DNA from: Aristolochia californica
Lineage: Eukaryota > Streptophyta > Magnoliopsida > Piperales > Aristolochiaceae
Direction of reading: 5' to 3'
NCBI GenBank assembly: GCA_029961685.1
Contig: JARWKL010000008.1
Coordinates: 22,663,981 to 22,727,980, forward strand
DNA length: 64,000 nucleotides
A program made the position numbers and the translations under genes. The notes beneath the pieces are model-generated. The model made no database searches, was not told the DNA's origin, and worked only from the letters and a program-made list of their open reading frames with translations. This document shows positions 23,656 to 34,919 of this stretch, piece by piece. How positions within the stretch are numbered: the first letter of the stretch is position 1; every line of letters begins with the position of its first letter.

Positions 23656-24206
23656 TGATACAAACCACGCCAACCTGTGATGAAACCCGATACCAAATAT
23701 GGTAAATGTCCCCAAGACCTTTCAAGTTTGGATGGAAAATTGAAGACGCCACAAACGAGGAAGGAAATCCGTTTGATAAGTCGATGAACGCCACAAGAAA
23801 AATCCTTGATAAGTTTGAATAGTTATGGCAAGAACCCAAGGAGAATGTTTTTCACTCAAAATGACAAATGTTCAAAAACTTTTTTAGAAGCCTTTATTTA
23901 TAGTGGAGGCCTGAAACCCTAATTACATTCATTTAAGAATGACTTAAGGAAACCGTAACTCGTGGCCCACATGCTCTTCCTCAATGCACGTGTGTGGCTG
24001 CTGGGGCCTCTTCCGGACCAACCTTGTTGAGCAAAATCAGCCTTTGCTCCCCTTCCTTCGTGGCCACACTCGTTTCTTGTTGCATAACTCTCTAGAATAA
24101 ATTATTCTGCATGTCTTTGTATCTTTTAGCTTGTGCCCTCGTCACTGGACCAACTGGAACGTGAGTTGGTTCATGAGTATTCCTTGTAGGTTTGATGTCC
24201 TCATCA
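23656..24206 (-). repeat. 5' LTR of element B (551 bp)
   Basis: Starts TGATGAGGACATC and ends GTTTGTATCA on the minus strand. TATA box at 23895-23902. It carries its own diverged copy of the pol-tail coding segment, as expected if that sequence is part of the LTR. Its differences from the 3' LTR show that the triplicated units derive from the 3' side. Confidence 0.95.
23895..23902 (-). promoter_or_regulatory. TATA box of element B 5' LTR
   Basis: TATAAATA on the minus strand inside CCACTATAAATAAAGGC, at the position matching the 3' LTR box. This would be the promoter of the element's genomic RNA. Confidence 0.7.
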
Positions 24207-24211
24207 CATAT
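24207..24211. repeat. Target-site duplication CATAT, right copy (element B)
   Basis: Identical to 20439-20443 and followed by the continuing satellite CCATCGTTAAAACATG. Confidence 0.93.
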
Positions 24212-25294
24212 CCATCGTTAAAACATGTTAGTATCAATTAGAAATCTCTTTCTTATAAAATTCCAAGCTATTCGGGGTTGTACTAGTATAATTTCCCAAA
24301 CATGGAAAACAAAACTTTAGTAGTCATTTTTAGTGGGTGAAAAATTTTTCTTCACTTACATTTATAATAGTTTTCAATATTTTGCATACATAAACACTAA
24401 AATTTTTGTTTTTTTGTGATCTATTTGCCTTATCTCTTTGTTTATTAGAAAAACGGGAGAGAGAAAACTCAAGTTTGAATTGGAAAAAAAATTGAACATC
24501 CAAAATGGACATGCACAAATGCTGAGAGAGATAATTCCAAATAAGTATCTGTGATTTTTCAGGCTTGTAAACTCTCTTAGTTTTTTTATATATTAGGTTT
24601 TGCAACCATCAGAAAAGGGGGTGGCAAGGGATCTTTAATTGAGTGTTGACTCCTAAACCATAAGTCATTTCTAACAAAAATTATAGCCATTACACATCAT
24701 TAATCGATCAAAACCTTTATGAGGACCTATAAATTCTAGGTCTGATTTTTGTAAGTAGGCAAAATACGGGTTGTTTGGCTCGGTTGAATATCCCACCGCA
24801 CATTAACTTGAGAATTTAAGTTTTTCTACTCCTTGAAATTTTTGGATCATTAGGTCATTTGCATCTTCAACATGTTTCAGGCATGCATATCCATATTTAA
24901 AACATGTTAGGATGATTTAGAAATCTCTTACTTATCAAATTCCAAGCTATTAGGGGTTGTACTAGTGGAATTTCCAAAACATGGATAACAAAACTTTGGT
25001 AGTCATTTTTAGTGGGTGAAAAAAATTTATTCACTTACATTTATAATAGTTTTCAATTTTTTGCTTGCATAAACTCTAAAATTTTCATTTTTTTGTGATC
25101 TATTTACCTTATCTCTTTGTTTACGAGAAAAAAAGGGAGAGTGAAAACTCAAGTTTGGATATGAAAAATAATTGAACATCCAAAATGGAAATGCACAAAT
25201 GCTAAGAGAGAAAATTCCAAAAAGTATATGTGATTTTTAAGGATTTTAAACTCTTTTAGTTTTTTATATATTATGTTTTGCAATCAATGGAAAA

Positions 25295-25318
25295 GGGGGG
25301 GGGGGGGGGGGGGGGGGG
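25295..25318. repeat. poly-G homopolymer, 24 nt
   Basis: Pure G run at the fixed monomer position, between CAATCAATGGAAAA and CACGGGATTTTTAACTG. Confidence 0.9.
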
Positions 25319-26632
25319 CACGGGATTTTTAACTGAATGTGACTCCCAAACCATAAGTCATTTCTAACAAAAATTATATCCATTACGCATCATTAATCGA
25401 TCAAAACCTTTACGATGATCTATGATTGTAAGGTTGGCTTTTTGTAACTGGTCAAAAAGTAGGTTGTTTGGCTCGGGTGAAATCCCACTGCATGTTAACA
25501 TGAGAATTTAATTTTTTCTACTCCTTGAAATTTTTTGGTCATTAGGTCATTTGCATCTTCAACATGTTTTTGATATGCCTATCCATATTTAAAACATGTT
25601 ACGATCAATTAGAAATCTCTTTCTTATAAAATTCCATGCTATTAGGTGTTGTGCTAGTGGAATTTCCCAAACATAGACAACAAAAACTTTGGTGTTGATT
25701 TTTAATGCTCGAAAAAAATTTCTTCACTTACATTATTATTTTTTTCAATTTTTTTCATACAAACTTTAAAATTTTCATTTTGTTGTGATCTATTGTCCTT
25801 ATTTTTTTGTTTACGAGAAAAATGGGAGAGTGAAAACTCATGTTTTGATTTGAAAAAAAATTGAACATCCAAAATGGAAATGCACAAATTCAGAGAGAGA
25901 TAATTCAAAAAAGTATCTGAGATTTTTAAGGATTGTAAACTCTTTTAGTTTTTTTATATATTTGGTTTTACAATCATCGAAAAAGGGGGTGCGAGGCATT
26001 TTTGATTGAGTGTTGACTCCCAAACCATAAGTCATTTCTAAAAAATGTTATAACCATTACACATAATTAATCGATCAAAACCTTTATGTTGATCTATGAT
26101 TGTTACGTCAGCTTTTTGTAAATAGGCAAAAATATGGTTGTTTGGCCTTGGTAAATATCCCACCGCAAGTTAACTTGAGAATTTAATTATTTCTAATCCT
26201 TGAAAATTTTGGATCATTAGGTCATTTACATCTTCAACATGTTTCAGGCATGCATATCCATATTTAAAACATGTTACGATCAATTAGAAATCTCTTTCTT
26301 ATAAAATTCCATGCTATAACAAAACTTTGGTGTTCATTTTTAATGCTCAAAATAATTTTTTTCACTTACATTTATTATAGTTTTCAATTTCTTGAATACA
26401 TAAACTCTAAAATTTTCATTTTGTTGTGATATATTTGCCTTATCTTTTTGTTTACAAGAAAAATGGGAGAGTGAAAACTCAAGTTTCGATTTGAAAAAAA
26501 ATTGAACATCCGAAATGGAAATGCACAAATTCAGATAGAGATAAATCCCAAATGTATCTGAGATTTTTAAGGATTGTAAGCTCTTTTAGTTTTTTTATAT
26601 ATTAGGTTTTGCAATCATCAAAAAAGGTGTGT

Positions 26633-26662
<30 letters not shown>
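26633..26662. repeat. poly-G homopolymer, 30 nt
   Basis: Pure G run preceded by AAGGTGTGT and followed by AGGAGGGGGTGGGGGAGG, so the G-rich stretch as a whole is close to 50 nt. Confidence 0.9.
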
Positions 26663-26663
<1 letters not shown>

Positions 26664-29600
26664 GGAGGGGGTGGGGGAGGCATTTTTGACTGAGTGTTGA
26701 CTCCCAAACCATAAATCATTTCTAACAAAAGTTATAGTCATTACACATAATTAATCGATCAAAACCTTTACGTTGATCTTTGATTGTTACGTCAGCTTTT
26801 TGTAAAAAGGTAAAAACTGGGTTGTTTGGCTCGGGTAAATCTCCCACCGCACGTTAACTTGAGAATTTAATTTTTTCAACTTGAAAATTTTGGATCTTTA
26901 GGTCATTTGCATCTTCAACATGTTTTAGGCATGCATATCCATATTTAAAGCATGTTAGGATCAATTAGAAATCTCTTTCTTGTAAAATTCCACCAAGCAA
27001 TTAGGGGTTGTACTTGTGGAATTTCCCAAAAATGGATAATAAAACTTTGGTGTTCATTTTTAGTGAGTGAAATAATTTTCTTCACTTAAATTTATTATAG
27101 TTTTTGATTTTTTGCAAACATAAACTCTAAAAATTTTATTTTTTTGTGATGTATTTGCCTTATCTCTTTGTTTACAATTAAAAAGGGAGAGTTAAAACTT
27201 GATTTTGGATTTGAAAAAAATTCAACATCCATAATGCAAATGCACAAATGCAGAGAGAGATAGTTCCAAAAAGTATCTCAAATTTTTTGGGAATGTAAAG
27301 TCTTTTAGTTTTTTATTTATTAGGTTTTGGAATCATCTGAAATAGGGGGGCGAGGCAGTTTTTAACTGAGTGTTGATTCCCTAACCTTAAGTCATTTCTA
27401 ACAAAAATTATAGCCATTACGCATCATTAGTCGATCAAAACGTTTATGATGATTTATGATTGTTAGGTCAGCTTTTTGTAAATGCGCAAAAAGTGGGTTG
27501 TTTGGCTCAGTTGAATATCCCACCGCATGTTAACTTGAGAATTTAATTTTTTCTACTCGAAATATTTGGATCATTAGGTCATTTGCATCTTCAACATGTT
27601 CTAAGCATGCATATCCTTATTTAAAACATGTTAGGATCAATTAGAAATCTCTTTCTTATCAAATTCCAAGCTATTAGGGGTTGTACTAGTGGTATTTCCC
27701 AAACATGGATAACAATACTTTGGTGTTCATTTTTAGTGCGTCAAAAACATTTTATTCACTTACATTTATTATAGTTTTCAATTTTTGGCGTACATCAACT
27801 CTAATATTTTCATTTTGTTGTAATCTATTTGCCTATCTTTTTGTTTATGAGAAAAAAGGAGAGTGAAAACTCAAGTTTGTATTTGAAAAAAAAATTGAAC
27901 ATCTAAAATGCAAATGCACAATTGTAGAGAGAGATAATTCAAAAAAGAATCTATATTTTTTAGAGAATTTAAACTTTTTTAGTTTTTTATATATTTAGTT
28001 TTGCAATCATTGGAAAAGGGTGGGCGAGGCATTTATAACTCAGTGTTGACTCCCAAACCATAAGTCATTTCTAACAAAAATTATAGCCATTATGCATCAT
28101 TAATCAATCAAAACCTTTACGATGATCAATGATTGTTAGGTTTGGTTTATGTAAATGGACAAAAAGTTAGGTTGCTTGGCTCGGGTGAATATCCCATTGC
28201 ACGTTAACATGAGAATTTAATTTTTTCTACTCTTTAAAATTTTTTGGTCATTAGGTCATTTGAATCTTCAACATGTTTAAGGCATGCATATCCATATTTA
28301 AAACATCTTAGGATCAATTAGAAATCTCTTTCTTATAAAATTCCAAGCTATTACGTGTTGTGCTAGTGGAATTTCCCAAACATGGACAACAAATACTTTG
28401 GTCTTAATTTTTAATGCGTGAAATTTTTTTCTTTACTTACATTTATTATAGTTTTCAATTTTTTTGCAAACATAAACTATTAAATTTTAATTTTGTTGTG
28501 ATCTATTTGCCTTATCTTTTTTATTACGAGAAAAATGGGAGTGTAAAAACTCAAGTTTCGATTTGAAAAAAAATTAATCATCCAAAAAGGAAATGCACAA
28601 ATGACAAGAGAAAAAATTCCAAAAAGTATATGTGATTTTTAAGGATTGTAAACTCTTTTAGATTTTTATATATTAGGTTTTGCAATCATCAGAAAAGGGA
28701 AGAGAAGCATTTTTAAGTGAAAGTTAACTCCTAAACCATAAGTCATTTCTAACAAAAATTATAGTCGTTACACATCAATAATCAATCAAAACCGTTACAA
28801 TGATCTATGATTGTTAGGTCTGCTTTTTGTAAATAGGTAAAAAGTGCGTTGTTAGGGTCTGGTAAATATCCCACCGCACATTAACTTGAGAATTTTATTT
28901 TTTCTACACCGTGAAATTTTTGGATCATTACAATATTCGTATCTTCAACATGTTTCTGGCATGCATATCCATGTTTAAAACATGTTAGGATCAGTTAGAA
29001 ATTTCTTTCTTATAAAATTCGACCAAGCTATTAAGGGTGGTACTAGTAGAATTTCCCAAATATGGATAACAAAACTTTGGTGTTCATTTTTAGTTCGTGA
29101 AATAATTTTCTTCACTTACATTTATTATAGTTTTCATTTTCTTGCATAAATAAACTCTAAAATTTTCATTTTGTTGTGATCTATTTACCTTATATTTTTG
29201 TTTAAGAGAAAAAAGGGAGAGTGAAAACTCAATTTTGGATTTGAAAAAAAATTGAACATCCAAAATAAAAATGCACAAATGCAAAGAGTGATAATTCCCA
29301 AAACTATCTGAAATTTTTAGGGATTGTAAACTCTTTTAGTTTTTATATATTAGATTTTGAAATCATTGGAAAAGGGGGGGCGAGGCATTTTTTACTGAGT
29401 GTTGACTCCCAAACCATCAGTCATTTCTAACAAAAATTATAGCCGTTACGCATCATTAATCGATCAAAACATTTACGATGATCTATTATTGTTAGGTCAG
29501 CTTTTTTTAAATGCGCAAAAAGTGGGTTGTTTGGCTTGGTTGAATATCACACTGCATGTTAACTTGAGAATTTAATTTTTTCTACTCCTTGAAATTTTGG

Positions 29601-29852
29601 GATCATTAGGTCATTTGCATCTTCAACATGTTTCAGGCATGCATATCCATATTTAAAACATGTTAGGATCAATTAGAAATCTCTTTCTTATCACATTCCA
29701 AGCTATTAGCTACTAGTGGAATTGCCCAAACATCGATAACAAAACATTGGTGTTTATTTTTTGTGCGTGAAAATATTTTATTCACTTACATTTGTTATAG
29801 TTTTCAATTTTTTTGCATACATAAACTCTAAAATTTTCATTTTGTTGTGATC

Positions 29853-29857
29853 TAGTG
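29853..29857. repeat. Target-site duplication TAGTG, left copy (element A)
   Basis: TAGTG immediately precedes the LTR terminus TGATACG and is repeated at 32411-32415. Without the insertion the satellite reads GATCTAGTGGCATTATC, a slightly mutated form of its usual GATCTATTTGCCTTATC. Confidence 0.93.
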
Positions 29858-30038
29858 TGATACGAACCACGTCAACCTGTGACGAAACCCGATACCAAAT
29901 CTGGTAATTGTCCCCAAGCCCATTCAAGTTTGGATGAAAACCACGACCCGTTTCTTAGCAAAGCAAGAACCTTGGTATAGTGAAGACGCCACATACGGGG
30001 ATGGACAATCCATTTGATAAGTCGATTTTCAACGCCAG
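29858..30038 (-). repeat. 3' LTR of element A, distal part only
   Basis: Matches the U5 end of the 5' LTR (TGATACGAACCACGTCAACC on the plus strand, then CCTTGGTATAGTGAAGACGC). It is cut off by the N run. Confidence 0.92.
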
Positions 30039-30138
30039 NNNNNNNNNNNNNNNNNNNNNNNNNNNNNNNNNNNNNNNNNNNNNNNNNNNNNNNNNNNNNN
30101 NNNNNNNNNNNNNNNNNNNNNNNNNNNNNNNNNNNNNN
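30039..30138. other. Assembly gap, 100 N
   Basis: Exactly one hundred unresolved bases inside element A. Translations through this region are meaningless. Confidence 0.99.
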
Positions 30139-30748
30139 GAGACCTTTATAATAATCTCGGTAGTAATAACTTGGCACATATTGTCTTCTCATCACTTTCT
30201 TCATCTCATCCCAATTTTTAGTAGGACGTTCTCCATTCTGCCTCCTGTTGATGCACAACTGGGCCCACCACACAATAGCATAATCAGTAAATTCAATTGC
30301 AGTGAGTTTTACCTTCTTGAATTCGGAGTAGTTGTGACAATCGAAAACCAACTCCATCTTCTTTTCCCAACTCGAGGTATGCTTCAGGATCACTTCTTCC
30401 TTGAAATGTAGGAATTTTCATCTTGATACTTCCCAAGTTGTTATCTACCCGGTTCCTTGCTTCTCGATTCCGGTCATATCTCCTATGGTTGGCCATTGAC
30501 ATCCTATCATACTCCTCGAAATCGTCAAATTCGCCCATATCTTGAACTTCCCTTCGGTACAACTTGTTCCTCCTTGGGATATTCGGAATAAGTGATTGTT
30601 GCACCCGTTGTACTCCCTTTTCTGCCCAATCCAACTTCCCATGTATATCTTTTAACTCCTCCCTCATCATCCGTCTCATCTCCTCCACTAATGCTTGTAT
30701 TTACAGATTCGGAACACCAGATGATGAAATCTCTTGATCATGCGGCAT
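30139..30748 (-). pseudogene. Gag of element A, broken
   Basis: Start ATG at 30748 (MPHDQEISSSGV). An in-frame TAA follows the 15th codon where element C has a sense codon. The frame then continues with MRRMMREELKDIHGKLDWAE, LIPNIPRRNKLYRREVQDMG and MKIPTFQGRSDPEAYLE. One extra T near 30374 (CTCGAGTTGGG against CTCGAGTGGG) shifts the frame. Gag resumes as KKMELVFDCHNYSEFKKVKL and MRRQYVPSYYYRDYYKGL before the gap. In intact relatives this would be the capsid precursor; here it cannot make full-length protein. Confidence 0.85.
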
Positions 30749-31672
30749 GATAGAAAATCTGCAAACAAGGTTACAATAACATGCAAAAGAGACTAGGTCC
30801 AATACACCTTTTTTTTTTTTTTGCTTTGACCCGAATTGACTCACTGAGTTGACCCAGTCCGAGTTGCCCTAGGAAAACTCTCTCTTTTTTTTTTTTACCT
30901 GAGTTGACCCGGTTCGAGTTGGCCTGGGTGGACTCTGTTTAGTCGGCCAGGTCCGGCACTCAGCTCACTGTGCTGAAAAGGCGCGACCCGGAGCTGATTA
31001 AATTTTTCCTAACTTAGGAAAAAATTTAATCAGGCAACAGTGTCATCTTCAACCTTCTCCTTCTGCCGAATCCCGAATAGTGCGGTGCTTGATAAGTTTG
31101 GAAAATTTGTAAGCAGCTGATCTTCCCTCACGACATCAAATATGGCAGGCGACGATCGTCTTTTTCTCTCACGGCACCGAACAGAGCGGTATTCTCCCTC
31201 ACGGCACCGAACAAAGGCAAAAGAAGGGCTTCGTCTTCCTCATGGCACAATCCTGTGGTTTTACGACGATAAAGGAATGTCCAATTTGCCTTTCATGAGG
31301 TCGGTGATAATCTGACGGGCTCAGAGGTCGTCGTCTTCGTTGGTGCAATTTTTTTTCTTCATCATCTTCTTCGGCAACGGTGCTGAACAGAACTTCTCCT
31401 TCTCCGGCGACGGCATCGAGAAGGCTTCTTCGGCGATAGTGCATAGCTTCTCCTTCTTCGGCAATGCACGAACAGAGAGAAAAAAAACTCTTCCTCCTCT
31501 TAATATGGAAGTTCTTTGCGAGCCTCAACAACATTTTTCTCTCTCTCTCTTTTTCTCAACAACGACTATCTTCAGTCGTTCTTTTCCTTAAGTTTTTTTT
31601 TTTGGGATTTTTTTTTTGACGAAAAAGAAAACAAACAACAAAAAAAATGATAGGCAAGCCTGATAAACCAAA
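30749..31672 (-). other. Leader of element A
   Basis: A long leader homologous to that of element C. It contains repeated GCCGAAGAAGGAGAAG-like motifs around 31370-31460, a stretch with repeated GAGTTGACCC/GTTGGCCTGG words at 30830-30940, and a palindrome at 30995-31032. This copy lacks the SMART insertion, so it serves as the empty site for element C. Open frames here are low-complexity and are not conserved as protein between A and C. Confidence 0.75.
30995..31032. other. Palindrome in gag leader, possible RNA hairpin
   Basis: TGATTAAATTTTTCCTAA followed closely by TTAGGAAAAAATTTAATCA: arms of 18 and 19 nt with one extra base and almost no loop. It lies about 250 bases before the gag start. 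A degenerate version stands at the matching place in element C. It could act as a dimerisation or packaging structure of genomic RNA, but that is inference. Confidence 0.7.
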
Positions 31673-31684
31673 GCTTTGAGACCA
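31673..31684 (-). other. Degenerate primer binding site of element A
   Basis: The minus strand reads TGGTCTCAAAGC just inside the 5' LTR. It differs by two substitutions from TGGTATCAGAGC, which element C retains. Confidence 0.8.
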
Positions 31685-31686
31685 AC

Positions 31687-32410
31687 TGATACGAACCACG
31701 TCAACCCATGACGAAGCCTGATACCAAATCTGGTAATCGTTCCCAAGACCTTTCAAGTTTGGATAGAAACCGATACCCGTTGCTTAGCAAAGCAAGAACC
31801 TTGGTATAGAGAAGACGCCACAAACGGGGATGGAAATCCGTTTGATAATACGTTTTGAACGCCATAATGAAAAATCCCTGATAAGTTCAAAAAGTTCTTT
31901 CAATAACTCAAGAAGAATAATTCTCAATTTCTATAATGATCAAAGGTTCTTAAATCCGTGTACAAGTCCTCTATTTATAATGGAGGACGTGGTAGAATCT
32001 AGATAGAATAAACCCTTTCCCTAATTACATTCAATTAAAGAAAACTACTTACGGTAACTTGATGTAAATAGAATCCTAATATATTGCAAACGAGATCTTC
32101 CGAGATATGTTGCCAACTTGTGGATATCCTTGTAGATCCCACAAGATCTTCTAACCACCTGCCATTCTAGGATAGATTGCCAACTTGTGGCTATCCTTAT
32201 GGGTCCCACGAAATCTCATGGTGGGTCCTACCAGTTTGTGACTCCATGGTTGGTCCCACATTGTAGTAGAGTAAATCTTGCCGATGTTTTCTTGGTGGGT
32301 CCCACAATATAACAGAGTAAAACCAACCTATGTTGGTGGGTCCCACTAGCACGTTACTCCATGGTAGGTCCCACAATATAACAGTGTAAAACCATCCTTT
32401 GTACGCATCA
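31687..32410 (-). repeat. 5' LTR of element A (724 bp)
   Basis: Starts TGATGCGTAC and ends GTTCGTATCA on the minus strand, homologous along its length to 58214-58964. U3 holds many GGTCCCAC-like words between about 32100 and 32400. TATA box at 31972-31979. U5 carries a 16-nt stem-loop TTGCTTAGCAAAGCAA at 31780-31795 that is absent from B-type LTRs. Confidence 0.93.
31972..31979 (-). promoter_or_regulatory. TATA box of element A 5' LTR
   Basis: TATAAATA on the minus strand in CCATTATAAATAGAGGAC, the same context as in element C. Confidence 0.7.
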
Positions 32411-32415
32411 TAGTG
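32411..32415. repeat. Target-site duplication TAGTG, right copy (element A)
   Basis: Identical to 29853-29857 and followed by the resumed satellite GCATTATCTTTATG. Confidence 0.93.
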
Positions 32416-34627
32416 GCATTATCTTTATGTTTAGGAGAAAAAAGAGATAGTGAAAACTCAAGTTTGGATTCAAAAAAAAATTGAACATCCAAAAGGCAAA
32501 TGCACAAATGCAGAGAGAGATAATTCCAACAAGAATCTGTATTTTTTAGGGATTGTAAACTCTTTTAGTTTTTTATATATTAGGTTTTGCAATCATCGGA
32601 AAAGGGGGGGTGAGGCATTTTTAAATGAGTGTTGACTCCCAAACCGTAAGTCATTTCTAACAAAAATTATAGCCGTTACACATCATTAATCGATCAAAAC
32701 ATTTATGATGATCTATGATTGTTAGTTCTGCCTTTTGTAAAATAGGTAAAAAGTGGGTTGATTGGCTTAGGTAAATATCCCACCGCACGTTAACTTGAGA
32801 ATTTAATTTTTTCTAACTCCTTGAAATTTTTGGATCATTAGGTCATTTGTATCTTCAACATGTTTCAGGCATGCATATCCACATTTAAAACATGTTAGGA
32901 TCAATTAGAAATCTCTTTCTTATAAAATTCCACCAAGCTATTAGGGGTTGTACTAGTGGAATTTCCCAAACATGGATAATTTTCTTCACTTAAATTTATT
33001 ATAGTTTTCAATTTTTTGCATAAACTCTAAAATTTTCATTTTGTTGAGATCTATTTGCCTTATCTTTTTGTTTACGAAAAAAATGGGAGAGTGAAAACAC
33101 AATTTTGGTTTTAAAAAAAAATTTAACATTCAAAATGGAAATGCACAAATGCTGAGAGAGATAATTCCAAAAAGTTTCTATGATTTTTAAGGATTATAAA
33201 CTCTTTTATTTTTTTATATATTAGGTTTTGCAATCATCGAAAAAGGCGGGGCGAGGCATTTGTAACTGAGTGTTGACTCCCAAACCATAAGTCATTTCTA
33301 ACAAAAATAATAGCCGTTACACATCATTAATCGATCAAAACATTTATGATAATCTATGATTGTTAGGTTCCCTTTATGTAAAATAGGCAAAAAGTGGGTT
33401 ATTTGGCTCAAGTAAATTTCCCACCACACGATAACTTGAGAATTTAATTTTTTCTACTGCTTATATTTTTTGGATCATTAGGTCATTTGCCTCTTTAACA
33501 TGTTTAAGGCATTCATATCCATATTTAAAACATGTTAGGATCAATTAGAAATCTCTTTCATATCAAATTCCACCAAGCTATTATGGGTTGTACTAGTGGA
33601 ATTTCCCAAACAAGGATAACATAACTTTGGTGTTCATTTTCAGTTTGAGAAATAATTTTCTTTTCTTACATTTATTATAGTTTTCAATTTTTTGTATCCA
33701 AAAACTCTAAAATTTTCATTTTGTTGTGATCTATTTGCCTTATCTTTTTGTTTACGAGTAGAATGGGAGAGTGAAAACTCAAGTTGGGATTTGAAAAAAA
33801 TTGAACATCCAGAATGGAAATGCACAAATGCATAGAGAAATAATTCCAAAAAGTATCTATGATTTTTAAGGATTGTAAACTCCTTTAGTTTTTTATATAT
33901 TAGGTTTTGCAATCTTTGGAAAAGGGGGTTGAATCATTTATAACTGAGTGTTGACTCCCAAACCATAAGTCATTTCTGACAAAAATTATAGCCGTTACAC
34001 ATCATTAATTGATCAAAACATTTATGATGATCTATGATTGTTAGGTCCACTTTTTGAAAAAGGCAAAATCTTTTTTGTTTGGCTCTGGTAAATATCCCAC
34101 TGCATGTTAGCTTGAGAATTTAGTTTTTTCTACTCTAAATTTTATGATGTTTAGATCATTTGCGTCTTCAACATGTTTCAAGCATGCATATCCATATTTA
34201 AAACATGTTAGGATCAATTAGAAATCTCTTTCTTATAAGATTCCTCCAAGCTATTAGGGTTGTACTAGTGGAATTTACCAAACATGGATAACAAAACTTT
34301 GGTGTTCATTTTTAGTGCGTGAAATAATTTTATTCACTTACTTTTATTATAGTTTTCAATTTTTTGCATACATAAACTATAAAATTTTCATTTTGTCGTG
34401 ATCTATTTGCCTTATGTTTTTGTTTACAAGAAAAAAGGGAGAATGAAAACTCAAGTTTGGATTTTTAAAAAAATTGAACATCGAAAAATGAAATGCACAA
34501 ATGCAGAGAGAGATAATTCCAAAAAGTATCTTCAATTTTTAGGGATTGTAAAATCTTTTAGTTTTTTATATATTAGGATTTGCAATCATCGAAAAAGGGG
34601 GGGGCGAGGCATTTTTAACTGAGTGTA

Positions 34628-34889
34628 GACTCCCAAACCATAAGTCATTACTAACAAAAATTATAGTCATTTCGCATCATTAATCGAACAAAACCTTTAC
34701 GATGGTCTATGATTGTTACTACAACTTTTTGTAAATAGGCCAAAAGTGGGTTGTTTGGCTCTGTTAAATATCCCACCGCAAATTAATTCCATATCTGCGA
34801 TTTTTAGGGATTGTAAACTCTATTAGTTTTTTATATATTAGGTTTTGCAATCAATGGAAAAGGGGGGCGAGGGATTTAAACTGAGTGTT
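34628..34889 (+). repeat. Truncated 262-bp monomer (junction class 1)
   Basis: A monomer in which CCCACCGCA...TTAA is joined straight to TTCC...TCTGCGATTTTTAGGG near 34785. It lacks about 400 bp. The same junction recurs near 37930, 41123, 47938, 51614 and 60764, each time followed by type II sequence. Confidence 0.85.
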
Positions 34890-34919
34890 GACTCTCAAAC
34901 CATAAGTCAGTTCTACCAA

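Larger units (their letters stand above)
20444..24206 (-). mobile_element. Element B: non-autonomous Ty3/gypsy LTR retrotransposon
   Basis: A 3763-bp minus-strand element with complete boundaries. In element order: 5' LTR (24206 to 23656), PBS (23654-23643), leader, gag with CCHC knuckle and protease, purine-rich linker, polypurine tract, 3' LTR (20994 to 20444). LTRs start TGATGAGG and end TATCA. Perfect 5-bp CATAT duplications flank it. Reverse transcriptase, RNase H and integrase are absent: the open protease region runs through the usual post-protease block straight into the linker and polypurine tract. Gag and protease have frameshifts and stops. The element is thus defective. It would have depended on enzymes from a relative. 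Gag resembles plant chromovirus-type elements from memory; the exact lineage cannot be fixed without RT. Confidence 0.93.
24212..29852 (+). repeat. 678-bp satellite array, forward orientation
   Basis: Landmark GACTCCCAAACC or variant at 24648, 25341, 26015, 26699, 27375, 28048, 28726 and 29404: steps of 673-693 bp, the longer ones explained by expanded poly-G. A deleted stretch near 26300 joins TTCCATGCTAT to AACAAAACTTTGG. Monomers here are more diverged from each other than in 8-16 kb. No gene is visible. Confidence 0.95.
29858..32410 (-). mobile_element. Element A: Ty3/gypsy LTR retrotransposon with assembly gap
   Basis: A minus-strand insertion bounded by a perfect TAGTG duplication. In element order: 5' LTR (32410 to 31687), mutated PBS, leader, gag with a stop and a frameshift, 100 N, then the last 181 bp of the 3' LTR. 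Gag homology runs right up to the gap. Everything from the middle of gag to most of the 3' LTR is therefore either deleted or hidden in the gap. A run of exactly 100 N is commonly a placeholder of unknown length, so the true element could be several kb and could include the pol gene. Confidence 0.92.

Noticed and set aside
29980..30411. ORFs spanning the N run in element A
   Set aside because: The translation continues through 34 unknown codons only because N does not create stops. The reading across the gap has no meaning.
31199..31591. Overlapping 83- and 111-codon ORFs that might be a host gene
   Set aside because: They lie in the gypsy leader on opposite strands, contain the GCCGAAGAAG-type repeats, and the homologous region of element C does not keep the frame.
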